A DNA stretch of 32,464 nt. Origin: a virus. A program made the translations under genes and the position numbers. The notes beneath the pieces are model-generated. The model saw only the letters and a program-made list of their open reading frames with translations, did no database searches and was not told where the DNA came from. Positions 8,070 through 15,610 of the stretch are shown here, piece after piece (position 1 is the stretch's first letter; each line of letters starts with the position of its first letter). The DNA is taken from positions 1-32,464 of IMG/VR virus record IMGVR_UViG_3300042892_000176; one strand, written 5' to 3'.

Positions 8070-8569
8070 CGGAAAGAGTAAATGCACAAGGCGAAGTGCT
8101 AATGACCAAAGAGCTTCTTTTGCATCTTGGTTCTTGCGGGCTTAGTTTTGACAGGCCAAATCAAAAAAATTACGATCCAGCAAATGAAGATGGATCACCT
8201 GATGACCATTACCACACTGTTGGAAATATGTGGGGTAAAACTGAAGCCGTGTGTCTTGAATATTGTATAAAAAACAATCTAATGAAAGATACTGCTTGGT
8301 ATCTAAAACAAAGAGAAACAGAAAAATTTGTACGTTACACAGGAAAGGTGTTCACAATGGGCAAGTATCAAGTTTTTAATCCGTTGACTGGATTACACAC
8401 GTATTGCGAAACAGAAGAATTGGCAAAAGCCGCTATAGCAGAAATTTCAAAGCAAATTTTAGAAACGCACAAGATTTCTGTTTGCCGAGAATTTTCAAAT
8501 GAGCATGGTCATACAACTTGGGTTGCAGAGCAAATAGTCGATCCAATAACCATTTCTCCAAACATTTGA
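8066..8569 (+). CDS. Unknown protein paired with the di-iron enzyme
   Basis: A 167-residue soluble protein. A GTG at 8024 would extend the frame, but ATG 8066 overlaps the previous stop (ATGA) and is preferred. No domain is recognised. Seen: LGSCGLSFDRPNQKNYDPANE near the start, a His/Asp-rich DDHYHTVGNMWG, several Cys, and a second half with FNPLTGLHTYCETEELAKAAIAEIS and NEHGHTTWVAEQIVD. The base composition is distinctly more AT-rich than in the fibre genes either side, like the next gene. Four bases separate the two, so they probably arrived and act as a pair. It could be a partner or substrate of the di-iron protein, or a fibre cap; sequence alone cannot decide. Confidence 0.7.
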   Translation: MTERVNAQGEVLMTKELLLHLGSCGLSFDRPNQKNYDPANEDGSPDDHYHTVGNMWGKTEAVCLEYCIKNNLMKDTAWYLKQRETEKFVRYTGKVFTMGKYQVFNPLTGLHTYCETEELAKAAIAEISKQILETHKISVCREFSNEHGHTTWVAEQIVDPITISPNI

Positions 8570-8573
8570 ACAC

Positions 8574-9371
8574 ATGCAAATTGAACTGTTCAACAATGGC
8601 AAACCAGTTGAGTGGGGTAAGCCTGATTCATTTGTAACGGCTATCATGTGTGCGTTGTCAATGAGTTTTCCAGGCGGTGAAGATTTTTTTATTGACTCGT
8701 TACAAAGGGGATTTGCCGATCTTTCGCCACAGTTAAAAGAAAAGTGGAAATCTGAAATTGATAGATTTTGTAAAGAAGAAATGAATCACAGTAGGGCGCA
8801 TGTAATTCACAATCAAAAAAACATTGATACATATGGATTTGTAAACAATTGGTCGACTAGGACAGCAAGGCGTGTTGCAAGAATAAAGGGAAAAAACTCT
8901 AGGCACTACGTTGCCTCTACTGCCGCAATAGAGCATCTGACAACAATTTTAGCTTGTTGGGTTTTGCAAAACCAACACATACTTGATAACGCTGATCCTG
9001 CAACCAAAAAACTTTGGGTGTGGCACGCTGTAGAAGAAATAAACCATAGAAAAGTTGCAATAGATTTGTACAGGGACTTGGACGGTTCAGAAGAATGGCG
9101 CATTAAATGGATGCGAGCCATGTATATCTTAAATTTAATTGAGCTTGTTCGGCAGACAACCAGCAATGTTTGGCGCATGGGTGGCTTTTTTAAATTGTCC
9201 ACATGGATCAATGCTTACAAAATTATGTTTTCACGCAACGGTGTTTTTAGATGGTCTTACCCACATTTCATGGCGTATGGACAGCGTGGCTACCATATCT
9301 CTCAGCAAGATGGTTTGATAGGCGCTTGTCTAGAGAATCACCTTAAACGAAATTTAATTCAATCTAAATAA
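8574..9371 (+). CDS. Ferritin-like di-iron protein (PF10118-type metal-dependent hydrolase)
   Basis: A 265-residue mainly helical protein. Candidate metal ligands sit on successive helices: Glu36 (PGGEDFF), Glu69-x-x-His72 (EEMNHSRAH), Glu120 (STAAIEHL) and Glu155-x-x-His158 in WHAVEEINHRKVAIDLY. The last motif is the signature I know from the predicted metal-dependent hydrolases of PF10118, thought to be ferritin-like di-iron enzymes. The family's reaction is poorly defined; di-iron carboxylate proteins are usually oxygenases or hydroxylases. Low-GC composition and its place between two glycine-rich tail proteins suggest recent acquisition. It could modify a tail protein or a host surface molecule (inference). 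Confidence 0.8.
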   Translation: MQIELFNNGKPVEWGKPDSFVTAIMCALSMSFPGGEDFFIDSLQRGFADLSPQLKEKWKSEIDRFCKEEMNHSRAHVIHNQKNIDTYGFVNNWSTRTARRVARIKGKNSRHYVASTAAIEHLTTILACWVLQNQHILDNADPATKKLWVWHAVEEINHRKVAIDLYRDLDGSEEWRIKWMRAMYILNLIELVRQTTSNVWRMGGFFKLSTWINAYKIMFSRNGVFRWSYPHFMAYGQRGYHISQQDGLIGACLENHLKRNLIQSK

Positions 9372-9390
9372 AAATGAAAGAGGAGGCGCA

Positions 9391-10662
9391 ATGCCAGTCT
9401 TATTTACAAACAATGCAACCACAACGCTAGGATCTTCAATCCTCATCGGAGATCTGTCGTTGACTGTTGCTTCAGGAACAGGCGCTCTGTTCCCGGCAAC
9501 AACAAGCGGATTCTTCTACGTTGCTCTTGTCAACTCAAGCAACCAGATAGAGTTTGTCAAAGTCACCACTCGCTCATCTGACACGTTCACTATTGTTAGG
9601 GCGCAGGGAGGGTCGTCTGCTCGCGCATATACGGCAGGTGACAAGGTTGAACTTCGGTTGATTTCAACAGCCCTTGAGAATTTTGTTCAACTCGATGGCA
9701 CTCAAACCATATCAGGCAACAAGACATTTAGTGGAACTGTTGCGTTGAGTGGTGGCGGGTCTATGTCCGGAACCTATACCGGCAGCCCAACACTTTCTGG
9801 CAACCCGACCTTCTCAGGCAACCCCACATTTAGCGGAACTCCTGTGTTCAACACTGCTACAGCTTCTTCTACAAGAACGAGCTTGGGTTCAACAACTGTA
9901 GGTGATGCTGTATTTATTGCGGCAGACGCTGCTGCGGCAAGATCAGCAATTGGCTCTGTAATTGGCACTAATGTCCCTTCACCAACTGGTACTGGGGCAA
10001 GCGGTACATGGGGCATAAACATTACAGGTAATGCCGCCACTGCTACATCAGCTACATCAGCAGGGAGCGTAAGCGGAACAGTTGCGGTAGCAAATGGGGG
10101 AACAGGTACTTCTTCAGGTATTGCAACCAACGTACAAGTATTTACCTCTTCCGGAACATGGACTAAGCCCACTGGTGGTCAAAACATGGCATATATTCAA
10201 ATGTGGAATGGAGGAGATGGTGAAACAGCAGGAAACGGAGGCACTTCTTCTGTTCCCTTAAATACCACTTATATAAACTCATCTACCGTAAGTCCTTTCG
10301 CAAATACTGTTAGCACGGGTACTACCTTTGGCGGTGGAGCTGCCGGTGGTACTAATACAAGTGGAGAAAGTTCAATATTTGGCGGGGGTGGTGGTTCAGG
10401 AGGCGCAGGCGGAGTTGGCGGTACAAGTCAATTTGGTGGCAATGGTGGAGGGCCTGGAACAGCAGGTAGCGCACCTGGCGGTGGCGGTGGCGGTGCTAGT
10501 AGTCTTGGCGTTGCTGGAGCTAAAGGGGGTAACTATGCAGAAGTTACAATTCCATTGAGTTACTTAAATAACGGAATTACAGTTACGGTAGGTGCGGGTG
10601 GGGCGGGAGGCCCAACCAGGTCTGCTGGCGGGTCTGGAAGAGTAATCATAACTAGCTTTTAA
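9391..10662 (+). CDS. Second tail fibre with glycine-rich tip
   Basis: A 423-residue protein with a strong AGGAGG-type Shine-Dalgarno ahead of ATG 9391. Residues 1-90 form a beta-rich head (TTTLGSSILIGDLSLTVASG, then YVALVNSSNQIEFVKVTTRS) of a type that often anchors phage fibres. A low-complexity shaft follows, with SGNPTFSGNPTFSGTP repeats and TGNAATATSATSAGSVSG. From about 300 there is a Gly-rich tip ending ITVTVGAGGAGG...GGSGRVIITSF, typical of glycine-rich phage tip domains. It resembles the 7008-8069 product in its last third but not in its shaft. A branched or second receptor-binding fibre is likely. Confidence 0.8.
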   Translation: MPVLFTNNATTTLGSSILIGDLSLTVASGTGALFPATTSGFFYVALVNSSNQIEFVKVTTRSSDTFTIVRAQGGSSARAYTAGDKVELRLISTALENFVQLDGTQTISGNKTFSGTVALSGGGSMSGTYTGSPTLSGNPTFSGNPTFSGTPVFNTATASSTRTSLGSTTVGDAVFIAADAAAARSAIGSVIGTNVPSPTGTGASGTWGINITGNAATATSATSAGSVSGTVAVANGGTGTSSGIATNVQVFTSSGTWTKPTGGQNMAYIQMWNGGDGETAGNGGTSSVPLNTTYINSSTVSPFANTVSTGTTFGGGAAGGTNTSGESSIFGGGGGSGGAGGVGGTSQFGGNGGGPGTAGSAPGGGGGGASSLGVAGAKGGNYAEVTIPLSYLNNGITVTVGAGGAGGPTRSAGGSGRVIITSF

Positions 10663-10670
10663 AATTAATT

Positions 10671-10868
10671 ATGGAAAAATCAACAGAAACAAAGCTTGCT
10701 GTGCATGAGGCTGTCTGCTCTCAAAGGTACAAGAGCATAGAGGATAAGCTTGATGCGGGTAAAACTCGCATGAGGAATATAGAAATACAACTCTATATTG
10801 TCATCGTAGCAATTCTTTTTGGCCCAGGTGTAGCCGCCGACATAGTAAAAAAATTACTAGGAATATAA
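10671..10868 (+). CDS. Small single-pass membrane protein, holin-like
   Basis: A 65-residue protein. The first 38 residues are charged and helical (VHEAVCSQRYKSIEDKLDAGKTRMRNIEIQ); then comes one hydrophobic segment LYIVIVAILFGPGVAADI (about 42-59) and a short basic end. The layout resembles XhlA-type hemolysin/holin-accessory proteins and small membrane proteins next to phage lysis genes. It opens the block that runs through to the endolysin. It could be a pinholin-type or accessory protein; the assignment is by topology only. Confidence 0.65.
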   Translation: MEKSTETKLAVHEAVCSQRYKSIEDKLDAGKTRMRNIEIQLYIVIVAILFGPGVAADIVKKLLGI

Positions 10869-10869
10869 A

Positions 10870-11559
10870 ATTGATCCAATCTCAATCTGTCTTCTTGCCG
10901 CTGGCCTTGTAAAAAATATACAAGCGGGGTGTGATCTTTATAAGCAGGCCAAAGAGTCATTCGTAGAGATTAGGAATACAGCCAATGAAGTAGTAGCCAT
11001 TGGCAAGGAAGTACATGGAATCTGGGGTACGCTGAAAAATCTATTTAGCGGAACCACTAAGACAGATTCTTTAAAATCTGTTGCAAAGAGTAAAAAGTCT
11101 GAGTATGTTGCTGTTGATGAGACTCAAGTCAAAGCAGACATCGTTAAGAACCTTACTGAGTTCTTTAAACTACAAGAACAACTTGAAGCCCACATTAGAG
11201 ATTCCGAAGAGAAGTCAAGGACAGTAGTCTTTGCTGACGATGTGAACATAATGGAAGAAGCTCTGAACAGAGTCTTGGCTCAACAGGAGATGGAAAGACT
11301 TGTAGTCCAGATCCGAGAGTGCATGGTCTATCAGTCTCCTCCTGAAATGGGTGCTCTGTATAGCGAAGTTTTCAGCATGAAGGACATTATTGCGGCAGAG
11401 CAAGAGAAGGCAAGAAAAAGGCGGGACGCAGAAGCATGGCAACGAAAGGAAAAAGAGCGCCTCCTACAAGAAAAACAGGCATATCTGTTGGTAGCTTTCC
11501 TTTGCCTCCTGTATCTGTGGATGCTAATCGTGTTCGTGACCAAGACTGGGAGAGCGTAG
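10870..11559 (+). CDS. Coiled-coil membrane protein with probable ATT start
   Basis: The frame is open from 10861 (an in-frame TAG is at 10858) to 11559. No ATG, GTG or TTG occurs in it until GTG 11242, yet the sequence before that reads as real protein (DPISICLLAAGLVKNIQAG, YKQAKESFVEIRNTANEVVAIGKEV). ATT at 10870 lies one base after the previous TAA and seven bases after an AGGA Shine-Dalgarno (10859-10862), so it is the best start and gives 229 residues. The protein has a long charged helical body, a coiled-coil region (about 175-205) and a C-terminal membrane segment LLVAFLCLLYLWMLIVFV. Function unknown; its location suggests a role in lysis or at the membrane during DNA entry. Confidence 0.7.
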   Translation: MDPISICLLAAGLVKNIQAGCDLYKQAKESFVEIRNTANEVVAIGKEVHGIWGTLKNLFSGTTKTDSLKSVAKSKKSEYVAVDETQVKADIVKNLTEFFKLQEQLEAHIRDSEEKSRTVVFADDVNIMEEALNRVLAQQEMERLVVQIRECMVYQSPPEMGALYSEVFSMKDIIAAEQEKARKRRDAEAWQRKEKERLLQEKQAYLLVAFLCLLYLWMLIVFVTKTGRA

Positions 11560-11723
11560 TGGGATGGATTGCTGCTTGTGTTCTTGTCGCATTACTGTTG
11601 CCAATCATGGCTATGCTGTTGCTTGAGACCCTTGAGGCAAAGCACGAAGTAAAGCAGCAAGTCGAGAAGGTTGAGAAAATGAGAAGACAGATTGAACAGA
11701 AAGAAAGGGAGAAACAAAAATGA
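11436..11723 (+). CDS. Single-pass membrane protein overlapping the ATT-start gene
   Basis: A 95-residue protein whose first 124 bases overlap the end of the previous gene in another frame. The N-terminus is basic and Pro-rich (GKRAPPTRKTGISVGSFPLPPVS), followed by RDQDWESVVGWIAACVLVALLLPIMAMLLLETLE, with a membrane helix at about 44-63, then a charged coiled coil (KHEVKQQVEKVEKMRRQIEQKEREK). The frame continues alone for 164 bases past the overlap and ends in an ATGA overlap with the lipoprotein gene, which supports it as real. The topology, one helix plus a coiled coil, would fit an inner-membrane partner of the adjacent lipoprotein. Confidence 0.7.
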   Translation: MATKGKRAPPTRKTGISVGSFPLPPVSVDANRVRDQDWESVVGWIAACVLVALLLPIMAMLLLETLEAKHEVKQQVEKVEKMRRQIEQKEREKQK

Positions 11724-11905
11724 ACATTTACTGTATTTGGGGCTTATCAGTCCTGTTGGTTCTGTTGGTTGGTTGTGAGGACAGATTCCGCTATCCTTGC
11801 CAAGACCCACAGAATTGGCAGAATACTGAATGTAAACCGCCAATCTGTACCGCTACTGGTACTTGTCCTGAGCAACTCACTAAATCTGAACCGGAGAAAA
11901 AATAA
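11720..11905 (+). CDS. Small outer-membrane-type lipoprotein
   Basis: A 61-residue protein with a lipoprotein signal: a hydrophobic stretch WGLSVLLVLLVG followed by lipobox LVGC, placing the lipidated cysteine at residue 19. The mature part holds four further Cys (CQDP, ECKPPICTATGTC) and ends in a Lys/Glu tail. It is not the Rz1 homologue, which lies 700 bases further on, so the lysis region encodes two lipoproteins. It could be a second o-spanin-like protein or a superinfection-exclusion lipoprotein. It is tied to neighbours by ATGA and TAATG overlaps. Confidence 0.72.
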   Translation: MNIYCIWGLSVLLVLLVGCEDRFRYPCQDPQNWQNTECKPPICTATGTCPEQLTKSEPEKK

Positions 11906-12225
11906 TGCCAACCATTGGATACAAACCTAACAACCGCCTGACTCCTGAAGAAATTGAAGTCAGGATCTGGGCCATCGTAATCTTTTCGTTGACCATGATC
12001 CTTCTGGGATCTGTCGCTATGTTTCTGTACTCTGTCTCATTTGTAACCCAACCCATGAGCGGTATGGCTGCGATAGACAAGGTGTACACCCAACAGATTA
12101 ATACCATCATGGTGTTCATCACTGGTGTTCTTGGCGGCGTTGCTGGTCGCACTGCTGTTTCTGCAACTGCTAAGGCTATTGCTACGGCAGAGGCAACAGA
12201 TAACGACGAACCCCCAAAGCCATGA
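11905..12225 (+). CDS. Probable holin (two membrane segments)
   Basis: A 106-residue protein with a membrane segment IWAIVIFSLTMILLGSVAMFLYSVSF (about 22-47), a short loop and a second hydrophobic segment TIMVFITGVLGGVAGRTAVSATAKAIATA (about 67-95), then an acidic C-terminal tail. Two segments, small size and position directly before the spanin and endolysin genes are the usual signs of a holin, which permeabilises the inner membrane at the end of infection. Holins share little sequence, so the call rests on topology and context. Confidence 0.65.
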   Translation: MPTIGYKPNNRLTPEEIEVRIWAIVIFSLTMILLGSVAMFLYSVSFVTQPMSGMAAIDKVYTQQINTIMVFITGVLGGVAGRTAVSATAKAIATAEATDNDEPPKP

Positions 12226-12704
12226 GCATATTCAATCCCTACGTCATGCTGGGAATCTTGCTTGCTATTCTTTCTGCCGCTGGCAGTGGGTACTACAAGG
12301 GCCAGCATGATGAGGTTACAAGACAGCAGTTAGAGATTGCCGAGCTTAATGCCCAAGCAAGGGCAAAAGAGCAGGCTCTCATCTCTGCTGTGACCACCCA
12401 AGCAACCAAACTTCAAAAGGCCAACTACGATGCAAAAATTGCTGCAAAGGAGCGTGATGCTGCTATTGCCTCTGGCAGTCTCAAGCTGCGGATTCCTGTC
12501 AAAAGCCCCGTCTGCCCCGTACAAACCGCCGGAGATCCCACCCCTCCCGCCGGAGATAGCGTTCAAACAGGAGGCGAACTTGACGCAACGACTGCTCAAT
12601 CTCTTGTCGCCATCACCGACCAAGGAGATGCCAACACTCGACAGCTCAACGCCTGCATCGATGCCTACAACACCGTCTATCAAACCTTAAGGAGTAAACC
12701 ATGA
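12222..12704 (+). CDS. Rz: Rz-like inner-membrane spanin
   Basis: A 160-residue protein with an N-terminal membrane anchor (YVMLGILLAILSAAGSGYYKG, about 7-27), then a long charged periplasmic helix (EVTRQQLEIAELNAQARAKEQ, about 31-85). A Pro/Gly region and a helical end with NACIDAYNTVY follow. The anchor-plus-coiled-coil layout is that of i-spanins, which pair with an outer-membrane lipoprotein to fuse the two membranes after the wall is cut. An Rz1-like frame is fully embedded in it. It overlaps the previous and next genes by four bases each. Confidence 0.85.
   Translation: MSIFNPYVMLGILLAILSAAGSGYYKGQHDEVTRQQLEIAELNAQARAKEQALISAVTTQATKLQKANYDAKIAAKERDAAIASGSLKLRIPVKSPVCPVQTAGDPTPPAGDSVQTGGELDATTAQSLVAITDQGDANTRQLNACIDAYNTVYQTLRSKP
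12430..12690 (+). CDS. Rz1: Rz1-like o-spanin lipoprotein, embedded in Rz
   Basis: An 86-residue protein entirely inside the Rz gene, in the +1 frame. It has a signal peptide (KLLQRSVMLLLPLAV), a lipobox VSSC with Cys20 as the lipidation site, and a mature chain beginning GFLSKAPSAPYKPPEIPPLPPE, the proline-rich start typical of Rz1. The 67-residue mature part is within the usual range. Complete nesting of Rz1 within Rz is known from several phages, so this is a classic embedded spanin pair. Confidence 0.82.
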   Translation: MQKLLQRSVMLLLPLAVSSCGFLSKAPSAPYKPPEIPPLPPEIAFKQEANLTQRLLNLLSPSPTKEMPTLDSSTPASMPTTPSIKP

Positions 12705-13168
12705 CCCAACTTACAGCAAACTTCAGCCTGCACGAAATGTGCAAATCCGAGACAGCCATGCGTATGGGATTCGACAACACCCCAGACGATGAGGCAACAG
12801 AGAATCTGCGCTTTTTGTGCGAAAAAGTATTACAGCCTGTCCGTGAGCACTACGGCAAAGGGGTCAAGGTGAACTCAGCCTTCCGCAGTCCTGAGTCAAA
12901 TGCAGCAGTGGGAGGGTCAAAAACCTCAGACCATTGCCGTGGGATGGCAGCCGATATTGAGATTCCCGGTGTAGCAAATGCTGACTTAGCGCAATGGATC
13001 ATGGATAATCTCGAATATACGCAGTTGATTCTTGAGTTCTACACTCCGGGCATTCCTGATTCTGGCTGGGTACATGTTAGTTATGATCCGAACAATCTGA
13101 AGAAGCAGGAGTTGACTGCCACCAAGGTTGCCGGTAAGACGACTTACTTGAATGGATTGGTTGCTTAA
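12701..13168 (+). CDS. M15-family endolysin (peptidase M15_3-like)
   Basis: A 155-residue protein matching the zinc peptidases of family M15 that act as phage endolysins, cutting peptide cross-links in peptidoglycan. Seen: NFSLHEMCKSETAMRMG at the start; NSAFRSPESNAAVGG (58-72); the zinc motif SDHCRGMAADI with His78 and Asp85; and WVHVSY with His125 near the end. Size is typical of single-domain forms. It has no signal peptide, so export would depend on the holin, whose likely gene lies two genes upstream. The start is the ATGA overlap with Rz. Confidence 0.88.
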   Translation: MTQLTANFSLHEMCKSETAMRMGFDNTPDDEATENLRFLCEKVLQPVREHYGKGVKVNSAFRSPESNAAVGGSKTSDHCRGMAADIEIPGVANADLAQWIMDNLEYTQLILEFYTPGIPDSGWVHVSYDPNNLKKQELTATKVAGKTTYLNGLVA

Positions 13169-14980
13169 ATGGCCGCACTGAAGATCTCCGCTTTTGCTGG
13201 CATTGCGCCGAGGGTAGGCCCTGCTTTGTTGAAAGACAATGAGGCCACCATAGCAATCAATACAAAACTGTATAGCGGAGAGCTTCGGGCGTGGAATAAA
13301 CCGGGAGTTGTCGAAGGGGCTGCGTCTTTAGCCTCAAGCGTCAAGTCAATATACAAACACAAGAATGTTGCTGGCGATGATTTGTGGTTGTCGTGGTCAA
13401 CAGATGTGAATGTTGTGCCAAGCCCAATCTTTGATACTGGCCTAAATCCAATCTACTACACAGGTAGCGGAACCCCAAAGAAAACAAACTCAACTCTCTC
13501 GGAAACTGGCACAGCACCATTCCCCGGTGATTACTATGAGATGGGAGTGCCTGCGCCAACATCTGCCCCCAGCGTATCTGCTGCCGGAGGATCTGGTACG
13601 GCAGAGAGTCGTGTTTATTTGTTTACGTATATATCAATATTTGGGACTACAGAAGAAGAGTCAGCCCCATCTCCTGCTTCATCTGTTGTATCTGTTCTTC
13701 CTGGTGGAACTGTTACCGTTTCTGGTCTTGGAACAACAGCTCCTGCTGGCGACTACAACATAACAACAAAGAGAATCTATCGAGCTGTATCTGGTACGTC
13801 AACAACCATATATCTTAAAGTTGCGGATGTTGCCATTGGCGCAGCATCTTATTCAGATACAACAACAGCCGCTCAGCTAGGTGGCGCTCTTGAGTCATCC
13901 AGCTACAACACACCCCCATCAGACCTTCAGGGTATTGTGGCAATGGCTAACGGTATATTGGCTGGGTTTAGAGGCAACGAGATATATTTCTCTGAGCCTT
14001 ACATTCCTCACGCATGGCCTGTTGAATACTCATTAACTGTTGAGTTCCCTATTGTTGGGCTTGGCGCATTCGGAGAATCTGTTGTTGTTGCAACAAAAGG
14101 TAATCCATTCATCATCAGCGGATCGACACCATCCTCAATGTCTCAGGCAAAGATACCTCTCTTTGAGCCTTGTGTTTCTAAGAGATCAATCGTCTCAGAC
14201 GACACAGGCGTGATGTATGCGTCACCCAACGGGGTTGTGAAGATCTCTCAGGGCTTTGCTGGGGTAACAACAAATGGATTGTTCACTCGTGACGAGTGGC
14301 AACTTAGATACCCAGCTACCATGCTGGGCGCTGTATTAGATGGAGCGTATTACCTGTTTTGGGAAGATCAAGCAAATGCTGTCCAAGAGTGTTTAATCCT
14401 AGACAGGAACGAATCCGCCTCAGCCTTGACTACAACAAGTATTTTTACAACAGCAGTATTTATTGATCCAACCACGGCGCAGCTTTTCTTTCCATACAAC
14501 GGAGTGGTTAGCGCATGGGAAACAGACGCATTAAACTTTCTCACCTATGATTGGATGTCTAAGTTATACATACTCCCACGACCAGTTAACTTTTCTGCCA
14601 TACAGATAGATGCTGCCTTTGAAGATATTGCTTTAGTTTCTGCGTTGCAAGATGAAGTTGATGCAATCATTGCTGAAAATCAAACAGTTTTTGCATCTGG
14701 CGTTGACCTTCTCTCTACACTAGGTAGTGTTGAGATTGGCAAAATTGTTTTAGGTGGATCAATACTTCAGAAAATCCCCGGCGGCGTGTCGACTCTTAGC
14801 CTGCAAGTAAAGATTTATTGCAACGGAGTGTTGGTGTCAACAACATCTATTACTGACAGATCAACATATCGCCTTCCATCTGGATTCAAGAGCGACAGAT
14901 GGCAGTTCAGACTCAGCGGCAATGTTCCTCTTAGAGCATTCAAGATCGCAGAGACAGCAAAAGAATTGGCGCAGCTATGA
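13169..14980 (+). CDS. Large tail protein (probable nozzle/hub)
   Basis: A 603-residue, mostly beta protein that begins immediately after the endolysin stop. The opening ISAFAGIAPRVGPALLKDNEATIAINTKLYSGELRAWNKP is the characteristic start of a family found in many short-tailed phages; the middle contains a fibronectin-like stretch (VYLFTYISIFGTTEEESAPSPAS) and the blade-like segments GILAGFRGNEIYFSEPYIPHAWP and DGAYYLFWEDQANAVQECLILD. I assign it to the tail nozzle or tube end (T7 gp12 role) by size, composition and order. It is followed by an ATGA overlap. Confidence 0.65.
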   Translation: MAALKISAFAGIAPRVGPALLKDNEATIAINTKLYSGELRAWNKPGVVEGAASLASSVKSIYKHKNVAGDDLWLSWSTDVNVVPSPIFDTGLNPIYYTGSGTPKKTNSTLSETGTAPFPGDYYEMGVPAPTSAPSVSAAGGSGTAESRVYLFTYISIFGTTEEESAPSPASSVVSVLPGGTVTVSGLGTTAPAGDYNITTKRIYRAVSGTSTTIYLKVADVAIGAASYSDTTTAAQLGGALESSSYNTPPSDLQGIVAMANGILAGFRGNEIYFSEPYIPHAWPVEYSLTVEFPIVGLGAFGESVVVATKGNPFIISGSTPSSMSQAKIPLFEPCVSKRSIVSDDTGVMYASPNGVVKISQGFAGVTTNGLFTRDEWQLRYPATMLGAVLDGAYYLFWEDQANAVQECLILDRNESASALTTTSIFTTAVFIDPTTAQLFFPYNGVVSAWETDALNFLTYDWMSKLYILPRPVNFSAIQIDAAFEDIALVSALQDEVDAIIAENQTVFASGVDLLSTLGSVEIGKIVLGGSILQKIPGGVSTLSLQVKIYCNGVLVSTTSITDRSTYRLPSGFKSDRWQFRLSGNVPLRAFKIAETAKELAQL

Positions 14981-15177
14981 AAAAGCCAGCTATTCCAACA
15001 TCTTTATCTATACAAGATGTCTCTATCGCTACGATACTCAGGCCAATGAAAGAAAACATAGAGATCATCACTGGCATCCGTGAGGGAGCAATAACCAAGC
15101 TCCCAACAGATGCAACTCTTGCTGAGACGGTTTTAAAAGTTAACGAGATTATTGCAAGGCTGAATTTCAATGAATGA
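14977..15177 (+). CDS. Small phage protein, 66 aa
   Basis: A 66-residue protein with no recognised domain. It contains ILRPMKENIEIITGIREGAI and ends ATLAETVLKVNEIIARLNFNE, a pattern I associate with small proteins downstream of podovirus tail genes. It is amphipathic-helical and starts in an ATGA overlap with the tail protein; its last eight bases overlap the next gene. It could be a small virion or assembly component. Confidence 0.65.
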   Translation: MKKPAIPTSLSIQDVSIATILRPMKENIEIITGIREGAITKLPTDATLAETVLKVNEIIARLNFNE

Positions 15178-15610
15178 CATAGAGTTTCTTACGTTTGCAA
15201 TGCGCGGAGACATGGATGCAGTTGGTCTTGTAATGTCTGTTGTAAAGATTGTTGATGTTTGGGACAATCTAGTAGATAAAGACAAGCCAGTAGGCGACGA
15301 CGAAATTAACCAAGCATTCTGGCTTGCGCTTGTAGAGATTCCGAAGAACCCTGCATTTCGCAGATACCAGCTAGACGTAACTACTGTCATCAGCACAGGA
15401 ATAATCAACTGGCATGTAGCCAACAAGCTTCAAAAAGGCGACGACCATGCGAAGCAGATCGCTCATGTGATCCGCTATTCAATAGCAGATATTGCTCTGT
15501 ACTTAGCATCGGCAATAGGTGGCCCAGAGTGGGCGGCTGAGGTAGGCCCTGAACTTCGTCTTCGATCACAGAAAGACAAGCTAGAGAACTTCATGAAGGA
15601 AATGAAATGA
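15170..15610 (+). CDS. Helical phage protein of unknown function, 146 aa
   Basis: A 146-residue helical protein. Features: DIEFLTFAMRGDMDAVGLVMSVVKIVDVWDNLVDKDKPV near the start, suggestive of a helical bundle; INQAFWLALVEIPKNPAFRRY; and a C-terminal amphipathic helix before LRSQKDKLENFMKEMK. No signal peptide or metal site is evident. Gene order, between the tail protein and internal virion proteins, suggests a structural or scaffolding role in the ejection apparatus. Its stop overlaps the next ATG. Confidence 0.65.
   Translation: MNDIEFLTFAMRGDMDAVGLVMSVVKIVDVWDNLVDKDKPVGDDEINQAFWLALVEIPKNPAFRRYQLDVTTVISTGIINWHVANKLQKGDDHAKQIAHVIRYSIADIALYLASAIGGPEWAAEVGPELRLRSQKDKLENFMKEMK

Noticed and set aside
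11242-11559. GTG 11242 as the start of the coiled-coil membrane protein
   Set aside because: Coherent protein sequence runs 124 codons upstream in the same frame, and the ATT 10870 start has a correctly placed ribosome site.
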